Below the pieces are notes generated by a model. The model had not been told where the DNA came from. It did no database searches and was given only the letters and a program-made list of their open reading frames with translations. From NCBI GenBank assembly GCA_026874595.1, contig CM049322.1, forward strand, positions 45,813,340 through 45,877,339: a stretch of DNA of 64,000 bases, in the 5' to 3' direction. The DNA is from Sipunculus nudus. Its lineage: Eukaryota; Annelida; Sipuncula; Golfingiida; Sipunculidae. Position numbers and translations under genes: made by a program. Positions 47,178 through 59,278 of the stretch are shown here, in pieces. Within the stretch, counting starts at the first letter, position 1. Every line of letters starts with the position of its first letter.

Positions 47178-47411
47178 GCCAGGAATCACATAAAAGTTAG
47201 GTGAATGGGCATCTTTAAATAAGTTTAGCTCCAGATGCGAAACTAAGGTTTGGTAGATATAGTCTGGTTTTGTATGCATATATGCTATTTGTAGTTTGCA
47301 CTTGTGTATGAATCTTTAAAGTATGTAACAGAGAGCTTCATCTTCTGGACTCGAGTCCAAGTCCGAGTCCCTAGAAAAGACCAAATCAGGACTCGAGTCA
47401 TACATCACTGC
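46466..47411. mobile_element. Possible hAT-like non-autonomous element rich in GAGTCC motifs
   Basis: The left end CAGTGGTCCAGTCC is followed by many GAGTCCGAG/CAAGTCC motifs. The right end carries ACTCGAGTCCAAGTCCGAGT and closes near CATCACTG (complement CAGTGATG). CAGTG ends are typical of hAT elements. It contains copy 2 of the dispersed repeat (46703-47070). No clear 8-bp target duplication was found, so the limits are tentative. Confidence 0.4.
47107..47174. repeat. Compound microsatellite (AT)n-(AG)n
   Basis: An (AT)16 tract runs directly into an (AG)17 tract, then AGGAAGCC. Low complexity; the ORFs here are artefacts. Confidence 0.9.
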
Positions 47412-47680
47412 CTCGGATCATGTGCCAGTAAGTCGTCAGAGGCCACTTCATGTACTATTCTAACCACTCAAGGTGGATGGCCTTTATATAGGCATGTTTA
47501 TAGTGTTAATGATGATGGGCAATCATGTATAATATTTAAGTCAATATCTCAATATATAAACTATATATGTCAATTATATATTTTTTTGTAAATTCTGATT
47601 TATAAATTCTGATATATTAATAATCCTCATTATTATTTAGTCGGATGAATTTTTGTTATTTCACTTTTTATGTGACACTT

Positions 47681-47825
47681 CAGGGGCGGGTCCGGGATTT
47701 GGAGAGGGGGTGGGGGATACAACAGCGAACGATTAATGAAAAAGCCTTGGAAAGTTCAGGAAAGCTTTCAAAGACCTAAATCAGGGTTGCAATGGCTTCA
47801 GAAAGACGCCCGGTCCTCTTCTGGA
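47681..47825. mobile_element. MITE, CAGGGGCGGATCC family, copy 3
   Basis: It starts CAGGGGCGGGTCCGGGATTT with a G-rich block and ends CCGGTCCTCTTCTGGAT, matching the ends of the copies at 21606 and 38181. Diverged and slightly shorter. Confidence 0.5.
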
Positions 47826-48323
47826 TAGCTACTGCGGTTTACCAGTTTTGTCATTTTTTACTAAGTAACGAAATACAGTAAAAAAGGATACAAAATAATT
47901 GCAATGATCGGTATACACATTCAGAACAAAGATGACGAAAACCAGAACTACCAGTAATCTAAAAATCAATATATGAGCGGGTTATAAGGCTGAGTTATAC
48001 ATCAATAAGGTCAGGTAAGCTTGATAGATTGGGTTTTTATTGAACGTTATACGCTCCTCTGCATGTTATTCTTTGCATAAGGGCCCAGCCCAGAAATGTA
48101 AACCTGAATAACTATTAAAATATGAATACGTTTACGATGCCTGCCGGCATGACCCTTCTTCGCTAAAAACTGTTGAGTAACTATTAGACTATAAGTATCA
48201 GACTATAATCACACACACACATATATTTAAAAAATGTGAAGCCATCCATAGTATTTAATGCGTTAAAAAATCAGTCCTGTCTTCTTTGCTAAAGACTGCT
48301 TTGTTTTAAAAAATGCACCTCTT

Positions 48324-48550
48324 CTAACATATTGCGCACCTATCTTTATAGCTTTCAACGTCATCCCACTGAAATGAATCGATCACGAGGACTAGGTAGT
48401 CTTGATTATCGGTTCCGCTGTCTGGACTCTCATGACTCCAGTTCGTGTAGTTTAAGGATCGTTCTGTGGCCTCCCAAAACCAGTGACCCTCATTCCGATT
48501 GTCAGACCCGGATGTCCAGTTGCCAAACCATGAATCTTGTTCTGTTTCGT
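48324..48550 (-). CDS. Gene A exon: second half of C-type lectin domain
   Basis: Contains DSWFGNWTSGSDNRNEGHWF, then NYTNWSHESPDSG and FQWDDVESYKDRCAIC before TAG. The W.W, NW...PD and WDD motifs are lectin-fold hallmarks. The inner pair of cysteines that most C-type lectins have around the WND motif is absent, and S-P-D replaces the E-P-N/Q-P-D sugar motif. Acceptor TTTATTGCAG. Confidence 0.82.
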
Positions 48551-51500
48551 CTGCAATAAATGATGAATACATGAAAATTCAATACAATATTTGTGTTCAA
48601 TGTATCTAAATTATTAGGAAAATTAATGGAAATTTAGTGTCAAGGAAAATGGTAAGCGGGATTCGTTTACTTAAATACGTACAAAAGTATTAAACATTAT
48701 GATGACATAAGAATTTTTCTTAGAATGTATGTATTACTATATGCAGATGACACTGTAGTCATGGCTGAGACAGCAGAAGAACTACAGGTTGCATTGACTG
48801 GGGTACACAATTATTGTAAAAAATGGTTACTGACAGTAAATACTAGTAAAACTAAAGTGGTCATCTTCTCAAAAGGTAAAGTAAGATCTCATCCAGCATT
48901 CTACTTTGGAGACGACACACTTGAGTTAGTGGATGACTATACCTATCTAGGTATCACATTTAATTTCAATGGTATGTTCCACAAAGCACTGAGCATACAG
49001 GTCAGCAAAGCTAAACTAGCTATGTACAGCTTAAAAACAAAAGCTCAAAAACTTCAATTGCCAGTTGATATTATTTGTGAATTATTTGATGCAATGGTGT
49101 TACCAATACTATTATACGGTTCTGAAATCTGGGGGTCCCAGAATCTGGACCACATTAAAATGTTCTTAAAGTGTACTTAGGGTAAATAAGAGCACAGCAA
49201 ACTGCATGGTATTTAGGGAACTAGGTTAAACTCCTATTGACAATCTTTGTGAAAGAAGAATGATCAACTATTGGATAAATTTAATTGGAGGAAATCAGCA
49301 CAAATTGTCATTTATCATGTTTAGTCTTTAGAAAAAACTCTACGACAGCAATGAATTTAAACCAGTATGGGCATCAAAGATCAAAAGTATTCTCGATAGA
49401 TGTGGATACTCATACATGGGGAACAATGGTCATGATGTTAACAAGAAATGGTTACAAAGGAGCATAGAGCTCAGACTTAATGATATCTGTAAGCATAATT
49501 GGCATAATGAATTGGCAGAAAACAAACTGTGCCACAGTTATAGGATAATTAAGCAGGACTTTGGCTTTGAAAAGTATTTAAATACACTTAACCTCTCAGA
49601 GAGAAATGCCATGATTAAATTTCGGTGTGCAAATCACAAACTTCCATCTCATATAAGTCTTTTTAAACAAAAAAAACATTCTAGTCTATGCACATTATAT
49701 AATCTAAATACCCACGGTGATAGGTTTCATTATTTGTTTGAATGTACTGCCTTCAAGACGGAAAGATCCCGCATAAAACCAAAGTTTTACCTGACTAGAC
49801 CAAACACCTTAAAAATGCATCTATTGTTCAACACTGAGGATCGATTACAACTATCAAACTTAGCTAAATTTGCAAAGAAAATCATGTCAGCATTAAATAA
49901 AAATATTACTGCACTTGATACACCCAGGGAACATCCTATATATACACATTACAAATAATTATTTTACCATCTTAGTGTCAGTATCATTTTCAGATAGGTG
50001 TTGCTATCTTTATGCGGATGTCAGTATATTGGTTTGTTGCATATTATCTTCTTTTTATACTTAGGTTAGAAATATGTGCTTTTGTCGTATATTGATTGTT
50101 ATTTGTTATTCGATGACTACGTAAAATTTGTTTTATATCACATGTGATCTTGCCATGTAAGAATTTCTTTATAATGTATTGCATGACTCTGTATACCCCG
50201 AAAGGGGTCCTTCTGAGTTGAATAAACTTCTAAACTTCTAATCTTCTAAACTACATTCCAGGACAAGGACCTTGTAGAAATTCAGGCAAAAATTGACAGC
50301 TATTGAAAATCGCATGTCGTACTCTATCCTAGTTTAGACAAATCCCATGACGAATAGACCGGCGGCTTCAGGGCATGCGTCAAAAACAACAGCAATCTAC
50401 CATCGAAATCTGACCACTGAGTGCTTCATAAAGATAAGCGACCATGAATTGTCTAGTTTTATTTTCTTGGTTACACGAGTTTAGTTCCATTTCTTACTCA
50501 GGATTTTATTTTGTTTCATATTCGGAACGAATGAGAACGGCTTCCATACACACACTGAGTGGCCTGATTCAGCTGCCCAGCGAGGCGCATCAGAGATTTG
50601 TCTGCCACTTTGATTATAAGTCTAAGAAACCGAAGGACACGCATGATCGATTCATGGTCGGCATGCACTCGTTGTTTGGAAAGTCGGAGATACAAAAGTC
50701 GTCCAGGTAGGCCACAATATTTGGAAACCCCAGATTTAAAAGTATACGCTTTCCAACCTGTGTTGGGATATTGAAAATACAAGCACACTTTATCGTTCCA
50801 AATGGTACTAGATTATCAATTATCTTGGTGTGGAACACCCTGAAAAAATGGTGCCCTGTAACTTTATATTCAACAAATTAAAAATATGACAGCTGCATAC
50901 ATCAGACATGGGTGGTTACTTTATAAGTGTAATCAATATTGATTACAATTACTTTCCAGGTATATGATTACCATTGCAATCACGATCACCAAAATAAATG
51001 CATTTAATCGATAAGGATTACTTTAAGTTAAACATGTAATTATGATTACAGCCACGATGACAATCCTCTTGAAAAGAAAAACACAATAATTAGATATTCT
51101 ATCCTGAAGTAAAATACATAAAAATGCCTTGATTAAAACATTAAGAGAGTAGTTAGTTTCATCAAGCTGTGAAACAGATGCAGGCAAGAGTCTGAAGGAA
51201 AACTAGGAATGATTTACACCACTTCAAATTTAAGGAAGCAAAAATTGTAGCTGTTTGTTGAAAAATACAAAAGTAATCAAAGAAATCAAATCAAATTATC
51301 ATGATTACTATTTCATTGGGAGAATGATCGCTAAGTTTACAATTACTTTGCTTTAAAAATAAATATTATTAGTTACGATAATGATTACTAAAAATGTAAT
51401 CGATTGAATGGGACACGATTACTGATTAAGATCACTAAGTGTCTGGTACACAAACTGTTTCGGACCAATAGCAGATCCTCAAGTCATTACAATGGTTATT

Positions 51501-51709
51501 GAAAACATCGGATGTGTTCGGCAAATACTGTCAACTCAAAGCTTTAGTTTACATTAAGCACATCTGCATTTATATGGCCATAGTAATGTTATTACTTCCT
51601 CCCCATGACCAAAAATAATGTTTTCATAATTATATTACTTTCGGGCAATAGCTGAAATAAATTTATGTTTACAAAAGAACTAATTGCGACCAATTGGCAA
51701 AACTAATGT

Positions 51710-51766
<57 letters not shown>

Positions 51767-52769
51767 TATTACCTTTTGCCGATAGGTGGAATTATTGTGG
51801 CTATAATGTTATGATTTTCGGCCTATATCCGAAAGCAATGTGCTTATAATGATAATACTTTTGGCCCATAGACAGAATTCGCTCAGTTATAACGGTATTA
51901 CCCCCGTCCTATAGCCGAAATTTATGTGGTTACAATTGTTTTACCTTGGGCCTATAGCCGTTCCTCTTCAACGATCAGCTTTATCAAGAATTCCATTTCA
52001 TCGGATGACTCGATACTGACCAAGTCGGCGCCAAGGCTCTGACAGGACGCTCGTGCTGTGAACCAGTCACGTTTTATCAGGTCAAAGCTGTAAACTGTCG
52101 CGCCCTCTGGCGGATCATTTTTCTTGACGTATTTGGAATTAAGGTTCCAAATATGCACTGAAATTATTATTTGTTCATGTAAAAACTATTATATACAGAT
52201 GGATAGAGTACGTAAAAAGGCTTACTGATGTATTGTGAAGCCTTTATTTTTATTCAAATACGTGTGTGAAACACACATATTGAAATTTTAACACTTAAAA
52301 AGCGCAGTCTAGCTGAACCATGATGAGTAAAAACAATCATTGATATTTTGCTGCAATATTCAATACCTCCCCCCCCCCCCCCCCACCTCAATTAAATATT
52401 AATTGTTTCTGCATGTTTTATTAGTTTTTTTTTAATATGGGTATATCTCCGACAATCTCAATGCAAATTGTACTTGACATGCTACAAATTTAAAAGACTG
52501 CTTCTCACTTTTTTGTGTAATGTACAATGTTGACTCTGGATCAGATTTTGCGCAGACACTATTTTGGAGGATGAGTTCACAGGTACCACCTTTGTAGACG
52601 TTTACTGCCTTACATGCGTGCAGGTTGGTGCACCTGCTGAGACAGTCGTACCTTTGAAGTATTTCCATCAGACTTAGTTGCAAATGTACATGTTGAAAAT
52701 GAACCCCGTTGGCTCTTGTTCGATCGACAATCTCGTAAGTACGGCCCCTGTTAGATTTGCTTGCCCATA
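48324..52769 (-). CDS. PAN plus C-type lectin domain protein, gene A (possible pseudogene)
   Basis: Three exons in transcript order: 52509-52769 (PAN/apple-like), 51945-52157 (first half of the lectin domain), 48324-48550 (second half and stop). All joins are in phase (2-nt start, 1-nt end). The domain order equals gene B at 60039-62288, so the two are tandem paralogues. Proteins of this type are usually secreted or membrane-anchored recognition molecules; any ligand is unknown. A TAG at 51952-51954, three codons before the exon's donor, would truncate the protein in the middle of the lectin domain unless another donor or editing is used. The final exon lacks the Glu of the usual I-C-E ending. 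The signal-peptide exon upstream of 52769 is not identified. Confidence 0.75.
48722..50252 (+). mobile_element. 5'-truncated non-LTR retrotransposon (LINE) copy
   Basis: The reading 48725-49180 carries LLYADDTVVMAETAEELQ, the Y-A-D-D catalytic box of a reverse transcriptase palm, then a thumb region (YTYLGITF, LPILLYGSEIW). After a frameshift, 49416-49958 encodes the C-terminal region with FRCANHKLPSHI and GDRFHYLFECTAFKTERSRI. The 3' end has CCCCGAAAGGGGTCC, then AATAAA and a (CTTCTAAA)n tail. Most of the 5' half, including the endonuclease, is missing. It is inserted antisense in the intron of lectin gene A and is inactive. Confidence 0.88.
50500..50860 (-). pseudogene. DIRS-like reverse-transcriptase remnant
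   Basis: On the minus strand, one frame reads LVPFGTIKCACIFNIPTQ, then NIVAYLDDFCISDF (Y-L-D-D box). After a frameshift another reads RLAGQLNQATQCVYGSRSHS. This matches the order LPFG, YLDDF, L-x-G-x-L-N-x-A in the reverse transcriptases of DIRS-type and related retroelements. It is short and frameshifted, hence a fossil. Confidence 0.6.
50861..51640. other. Intron of lectin gene A, no recognised feature
   Basis: AT-rich sequence with repeated 'gattac' words (GTAATCRTGATTAC-like), perhaps a decayed low-complexity repeat. No coding signal. Confidence 0.35.
51640..51960. repeat. Tandem repeat of about 55-60 bp running into a lectin exon
   Basis: Units contain GGCCTATAGCCGAAAT, a TTATAATG/GTTACAAT block and TATTACCTT. 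They occur near 51650, 51775, 51825, 51875, 51920 and 51950, interrupted by (AT)n at 51715-51762. The last unit overlaps the 3' end and donor of the lectin exon (51945-52157). Confidence 0.65.
51945..52157 (-). CDS. Gene A exon: first half of C-type lectin domain, with in-frame stop
   Basis: Contains TVYSFDLIKRDWFTARASC then QSLGADLVSIESSDEMEFL, the W..A...C..LGADLVSI...E pattern of a lectin-fold N-terminal half. Near its 3' end the frame reads EEERL then TAG (51952-51954), A-Q and G|GTAAAA. Gene B reads EELFRLQ to its donor. The TAG lies in a copy of the neighbouring tandem-repeat unit (CGGCTATAGGCC). Confidence 0.8.
52509..52769 (-). CDS. Gene A exon: PAN/apple-like domain
   Basis: The core reads RYDCLSRCTNLHACKAVNVY then KGGTCELILQNSVC, the C-x3-C-x5-C-x8-C-x-L pattern of PAN domains. 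Gene B has RYDCLSRCNNLYTCRAVNLY at the same place. Acceptor TTGTTTTAG, donor AAAA|GTGAGA. A long (AT)n tract lies immediately upstream of the acceptor (52797-52841). Confidence 0.8.
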
Positions 52770-52793
52770 CTAAAACAACATTATTTTCGACTA

Positions 52794-52854
<61 letters not shown>

Positions 52855-53348
52855 TTATATATCTACATACTTTATTACTTTAGTAAATGTGTAATTTATT
52901 AAGATTATTTAGCCTCAGTTTATTATAAACTACATCATTTTCTTACAATAAAGTATAGTGCCGTATTTGTGTCATACAATAATACATAAATCCCACATTA
53001 TAGAATATATATAAGCATTTCATATGACAGTGCGTTATTTTTTTAAGAAGAATACCGCGCAGGCATGGTTACTATGGAATATTTATGTTTAATAAATCTT
53101 TATTTTTCAAGTGGATGCATCATGCAGGTCTATTAGACCTATTAAAATCCAAAACGTTGTAACACGTACGCTTGACATATATGTTGCAAAAGGGGTTCGG
53201 ATAAATTCATTAATTACGGATCAGCAACATGAATGCCAATGAAACAGGTGGTGCTATATATCGCAGAAAATTGGCTGATGCGCTTGGTAGCCTAATTTTT
53301 AGAAGGCTGCAAAGATGATCCGGTGTACGGAAGAAGATTAAATTCCAG

Positions 53349-53669
53349 GTAGGCATAAGCTCACGAGGCAGAGTTACTATTGCCAGTTACGAAAGGGAAG
53401 TTTTGAACAGGCTCGAAAGATACTGTGCGACACAAAGCCGAGATCTTATATATGACTTCGTATCATTTTTCAACATACACGTTGCCAAGGATTCAGCATT
53501 TCGTGTCCCATCCTGCTTCGAATCATATCCAAATTTCGTAAAGTGTACGCTGGCCGCAAACAGAAGTTTTAAAATGGAGTGTCACACTTACCTGACTTCG
53601 CACAAAGGAAGACAAACACACAGACACTCAACGGCATGTCTTTTCAACAGACCTAACTGTAAAGAGTAA
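53349..53669 (+). CDS. Exon-like ORF of unknown function
   Basis: After TTAAATTCCAG the frame stays open for about 106 codons to a TAA at about 53667. It contains RVTIASYEREVLNRLERYC and a cysteine-containing C-terminal part (FRVPSCFESYPNFVKCTLAA). Codon use looks less AT-driven than its surroundings. No family is recognised and no upstream exon is confirmed; a decayed gene fragment or chance ORF is possible. Confidence 0.25.
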   Translation, partial: VGISSRGRVTIASYEREVLNRLERYCATQSRDLIYDFVSFFNIHVAKDSAFRVPSCFESYPNFVKCTLAANRSFKMECHTYLTSHKGRQTHRHSTACLFNRPNCKE

Positions 53670-53829
53670 TGAAATAATATAACAATACAGGTACTGGCTT
53701 CAGCCTTTCATTATTCATTTTATTGGCTCACTTTCCTTGCATTATGTCAGACCTGATTAAATAAATGATCATGATTACATCACCTAAATTAATCACCAAA
53801 TAGGATGAGACATGATATCGTATGTAAAA

Positions 53830-54275
53830 CTTGCTGCAACGCTGCTGTGTTGACAATTTAGGACGATGATGCATTAACGCTTCGGTTCGTGCTGCGTTGA
53901 CAATCTGAGACAATGTTGCATTAACGCTTCGATTGAATGTGGCGTTTGGGACGATGCTGTATAAACGCTTCGATTTAATGCAGCGCTGACAATTTGGGAT
54001 ACTGCTGCAATAAAGCTTCGGTTCAATGCTGCGTTGACAATTTTGGAAAGTCCTACTTAGATACTTGGGTTGTCTGTTAAGTTAACAATTTGGGACGATT
54101 ATGCATTAACGTTTCGATTCAATGCTGCGTTGACAATTTGTGACAGTGCTGCATTGACGCTTCGGTTCCATGCTGTCTTGACAATTTTGGACACTCCTGC
54201 ATCAATGCTTGGGTTAATTGCTGCGTTGACAATTTTAGACGATGTTGTATTAACGCTTCGATTCAATGCTGCGTT
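53830..54275 (+). repeat. 48-bp minisatellite with partly open reading frame
   Basis: About nine units built on GCTGCGTTGACAATTTGG and GCATTAACGCTTCGATTCAA. From 54070 to 54282 one plus-strand frame is open and gives a 16-residue period (LTIxDxxALTLRFNAA). No start context, signal or domain is visible, so it is best read as a satellite, not a gene. Confidence 0.8.
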
Positions 54276-54289
54276 GCCTTGATTTGTAT

Positions 54290-57200
54290 AATAAAATCAC
54301 TAAGAGCATTGATCTACCCTGTCATAAGGCATCGGTTCCCGTTCTCAAGCAAGGAAATAAAAGAACGGAATCTAAGCAAATAATGTTCGGATTCAAGATA
54401 ATAATTTTTTTTTCAACATTCTTTCAGCCCCTCAAGACTTTGTCGCCACTAAAGTTGAAATTGAGTGATATTCATGAAAATTGACGACTCGTAATTTAGT
54501 ATGCTTTTTAACTGAATGATGTTAAATGTTGAAAAGCTGATTTCCAATAAATGTTTCATGTAGACCTCAATTTTATGAGAGACGAACTTCTACGTGCTAA
54601 GGGATGCTGTTTTTAAAATAGCTTTCGCAAGGAATAATATATTAAAGTTTTAGAGGCTGCATGTCAAATTAATGACTGGGTGGTTCAGGAAGAATATTTA
54701 GATTTTGTTGCCATGGCAATTTTGAATAAAAACATTTGAAATAATTATTTTACTTTTAAGCAATTCAAATAAATGGGATTCAAATAATTAAAAGAATTAT
54801 TAATCGATTGTATTTTATTACAAAGAATGAGAATATGGTCAATATCACATAAAAATCTATGTTCCAAAGAGTTAACCTTCATGTCAGATCCCATGTCAGA
54901 CGTACACGTATATCACTCGATGGAGGTAGCCATGTTCCCAATCTGAAATGCAGTGTGTTCTAATATCACACCACGTCAAATGTAGATGAATGTATGTTTA
55001 GATGCCAATATGTATCGCGTAGGCTATTGATCGGGTAATTTATATCTGCTGTATACTTTTAAATTCTAACCCTTCCTCTAATACAATGGAATTGATCCCG
55101 TCTCACTTTGAAAGGGATTATCTTCATATGCGACATTTTTAATGCTTCAGGTGCAAACCTGACACGCACATGTATGCAACGACACTGCTTTTCGAAATGA
55201 CACTCACTTTACATCAATTTCGTCCTGTGCATAATAAGCAACTTAATTTATTCATTCATCTGCGCTGCTAACTTGTCCCTCATTTTCCAGTATTTTGAGT
55301 TAATATCTTTGTATATGAGGCTTAAAGAGGACTGCACGATAAAGCTTTATAAATATTGATTTGTGTTGGTATAAGCACCTGGCTCTGCAAAGCCTACCCA
55401 TGATCGTTATTATTGGTTGATATTCACCCATATATAATGAGGTCAGAGGTATATTACGGATTATTATAACCGTTTTTCCTTTTATGAACCTAATCACTGG
55501 AAATAGTGTTGAATGTAGTTAATTTCATTTTTTTACCGCGTTTTATTTATGTTGGATTTCTACTTTGAGATAGTGGCGAAACTACATTATAGTGAAAATA
55601 ACAAAATTCTTAAATAAGAGGATATCACGAGTAAACATTCATCTCGAATGTTGCCTGATGTATAAGGTGTACCCTGACAAACGATTTCAGATCCTTCAAG
55701 TCACCTGTCAATAATGACATCCCCATTCAAATGTTTATAATCTGCGCACACATTATACAATTTAATTAATCGACTTGATAATTGATATACTCGGATAATG
55801 TTATATTCTCATTTTATTGCGAAATAGAAAGCCTCGTTTAAAAAGGAAATGGTGATAATTTAGAAATTGTTGTATTTAGTATTGTGGTATTTGAATCTAA
55901 CTACAGAAACACCTTAATAAATTCCTCCTGTTTTGCTGTGTTTAATAACAATGTTATACACGGCACCCACTCTATTCACTTTTATCTTTGGAAGGCTCAG
56001 TGGATGATTTTACAAATATATCTACATAAGACATTTTCCTTCATGCTAGCGACATCTATAAGCGGTGATTGACACTGAATGTTCGGGCTATTTAGCTTTA
56101 TTTTTCAAAGCTTTGAAGCCTGGCTCATTGGGCCCGAAAACCCCCGACGGGAGTTGCCCAGTGCTCATACTCAGAGAAAAAGGTCTTTCGTGACAATATA
56201 TCAAAAAGTTCCTTGAACATTAAATATTTATGGTGAGGGGTAGCGTGGATACGGAGCATTGAAATGTTTTAGGAAATAACCGTAACCTCTTCCCAGAATT
56301 AAGAATTATCTAAAGACATACAGAACAGGCTTACATTTTATAGTGTCATTTTCTCCCTGCCTTGAAAAGTTCTTGCAAATGCTAAAGGTGAAACGTCCTA
56401 TATCGTTATGTATGGTTTTGAAGGTGACCCGCTATAAACAATGAATTAACCCACAACTGAAGCTCACGTATTTAGTATGTAAGTAAACTGACAGTTATCG
56501 ACATGGATAACCAACTATAATTTTACTACCAGAGATTATTCAATAAATGCAATTTAACCTGCAAGTTGACTGAACGAAATAATGAAACTCTGGTTCAGAT
56601 ACTGAATAATTTATATGTCAGTAATCGTAATATGTCGGATTTTGGATACCACCAGATAGTAAAATGGATTCAATATGGATATCCACTTTGATTGGAAAAG
56701 GCAACAAGGCAATTACGGTTTTACTGAACATTATTCATACAGGCTTATTCAAACTGTAACTAAATCTTAAATATCAGTTAAGAATTATCACAAAAATGGT
56801 AAATTTAATATGTTTTGTTATTAGTTGCTTCTAGATACTTTTATCTCATTCGTTACCTAATATTTGTTTTATATGTACATAATATATGACGCAATGCATA
56901 GCTGTTTAATAAAATCTATGGCCTGTTTTAACATATTTTATCTCATAATCTGTTTATTTACCACAGTGGATTCCCTTAATACGATCACCTGGAGGACTGA
57001 CCCAATTGGTCGTGATTTATGTATTTTATCGTATACTGGTGACGTTCACTGATTATGGTCCTTTAGTTTGTTCTCATGACCAAAAATACATTCTTATAGC
57101 CAAAAAGACTAATTTGCATTTCAAATGTTAGATTATGGAACATATTTGTATTATTTATTTTGTAATTTTTATTATTCTCACAGTTAACTTAATCCGTCCC

Positions 57201-58421
57201 ACCAATTACAAATCATCAACTAAAAGTTTAACCGATACACTGAAGTCTTAAACGGCTAGATTTCTCACAGAAAGCCTATGGATTTCCTGGAAACCATGCT
57301 CAAACTTAAAGAATCCGTTAAATCTTGAAGAAAGGGGGGACACGAAGCGGCACTTGTAAAATTGAAAAAGTCTACAGAAACAAATACTTGTCAAACGAGA
57401 GTTATTGCAAAATCGTTTATCAAGCACAGACCATAACCGTTGACACAAGAAGTTAAAGCCTCACGATAAGATTGGTTCGATGGGTTTCCTCAGGAGACCT
57501 GAATGGAGTAGCCGTGACTCAAAATTATTTTCTTTCTTAATTTAAGCGTACATCTGTCTAGCTTCAACGTTGCTGCATGTTTCTAAGATTATGGAGATAG
57601 GCCAACTCATTTTTATGTATACAAGATTTCATATCCTTAGTTGCCTCAGATGTATCTTAAACATACATTGGACCATATGTTAATGTGTGCGCTTTAAAAT
57701 GTTTACGAAGTATGCCTTTGACAGGATAGGTGCTGCATTTAAAAAAAAATCACTCAAATACCCTATATATTTCTTTATTTGTGTATAAAGAGATGTAAAA
57801 TTGATAGGCATCCAGCAGTTCGGAGTATTCATTATAAACTAATTATAAACTAAACATTAACTATTCTTTGATCAAACTTTGCTATTCAGTTTCGTTTTGC
57901 CATGTAACCCATTATCTTATAAGGGAATACAGCATTAAGTATGATCCTAAAAACAATCGGAACGCAATGTAAGGATACTTGTTGATATACATAACTTCAT
58001 TTCCAGCGTATTTTTTTCATTGCTTAATTATAAGACGCAAAGGTATCATTAGTTTCTAAATAATTTAAATATATACAAGTGATTACCGTCAGAAAGTTTG
58101 TTATAGACACATTGTCCGATAATTTGCATAAAAGAAAACGAATTATACAAAACAAAACAAGACAAACATCTAAGGTAGATACCTTTATTTTAATTCGACA
58201 TGAATGCTGATTCGATATAAAAGCAAATCTTAAACAAATACATGCAAACCAAACCATAACATGCTTCGTGTAATTGAAATGAATCGTATTAAAAAGATAC
58301 GTAAGAACAAGGCTAACTGTATTAACCCTTGACAAACTGTCAAAACAGAGGTACATCGGAAAATCTATCGGTCTATCTTATACCAAAGATTTAATGGTTT
58401 TGTTTTTGCTGAAGGGAATAC

Positions 58422-58470
<49 letters not shown>
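54290..58470. other. Intergenic DNA between lectin genes A and B
   Basis: AT-rich, with no ORF over about 110 codons, no domain match and no clear inverted-repeat element seen by eye. Confidence 0.4.
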
Positions 58471-58474
<4 letters not shown>

Positions 58475-58475
<1 letters not shown>

Positions 58476-58871
58476 GCGTATTAGGAAACTCGAGATTAAT
58501 ATTGTGCAGATCTGTTTGTTGTCGCTTGTTTGGTGTATATATATTATATTATATATATACGCAGCAGGAATTTATGTGCGTGTTTACATGCCGTCACAAT
58601 TTTTTTTTGTTTAGAGTTCCGAGTCGCGGTTGACATATAATGAAGTTTTTCTCTTAAAGGCACAAATTACATCTGTTTGTTGCCGGAGAGTAGGGTATTG
58701 CACGTTTGAGAATTTTCCATGTTATGTTGTGGCGCACGTTGTAATCACTTAGATTTAAGATGTATTTACTAAGCTCTGTGCTCTGTTTGCTCGCTGAATA
58801 TATAACAACACCAAACAAGTGACAACGAGCAGACCAGCTCAATAATAATCTCGGGTTTCCTAATACGCAGC
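58475..58871. mobile_element. MITE with 60-bp terminal inverted repeats
   Basis: The left arm GCGTATTAGGAAACTCGAGA, continuing to TTGTCGCTTGTTTGGTGT, is complementary to the right arm ACACCAAACAAGTGACAA ... CGGGTTTCCTAATACGC with a few mismatches. About 397 bp, flanked on the left by (AT)n. Interior non-coding. Confidence 0.75.
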
Positions 58872-59156
58872 CCCATGCACTCGGACCAGTAAAAAAACAG
58901 ATGCCGGCCCTCAACAAAGATGGATGTCACCACACAGCTGATCCTGACCCCAGTGACTTTACAATATACCCCCGCAACTGATATTCACAGCACTAATAGG
59001 CTACAACATCTGAAGAGTGCACACGCTCTGAGCGTGTGGTACGAAATTAATAAGTCATGATATGCCTGCAGAAAAACTAGTTTAGTTCTTTCTGTACAAC
59101 ATAGAAATGCTCTTGTCACCCATCGAGCACTCTGCCATCAAATTATGACTATATAC

Positions 59157-59158
<2 letters not shown>

Positions 59159-59211
<53 letters not shown>

Positions 59212-59237
59212 CGTGATTTTTATTCCAGTACACTAAA

Positions 59238-59275
<38 letters not shown>
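59159..59275. repeat. (AT)n and (GA)n microsatellites
   Basis: An (AT)23 tract at 59159-59205, then after 40 bp an uninterrupted (GA)n tract at about 59243-59275. Low complexity, between lectin genes A and B. Confidence 0.9.
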
Positions 59276-59278
<3 letters not shown>

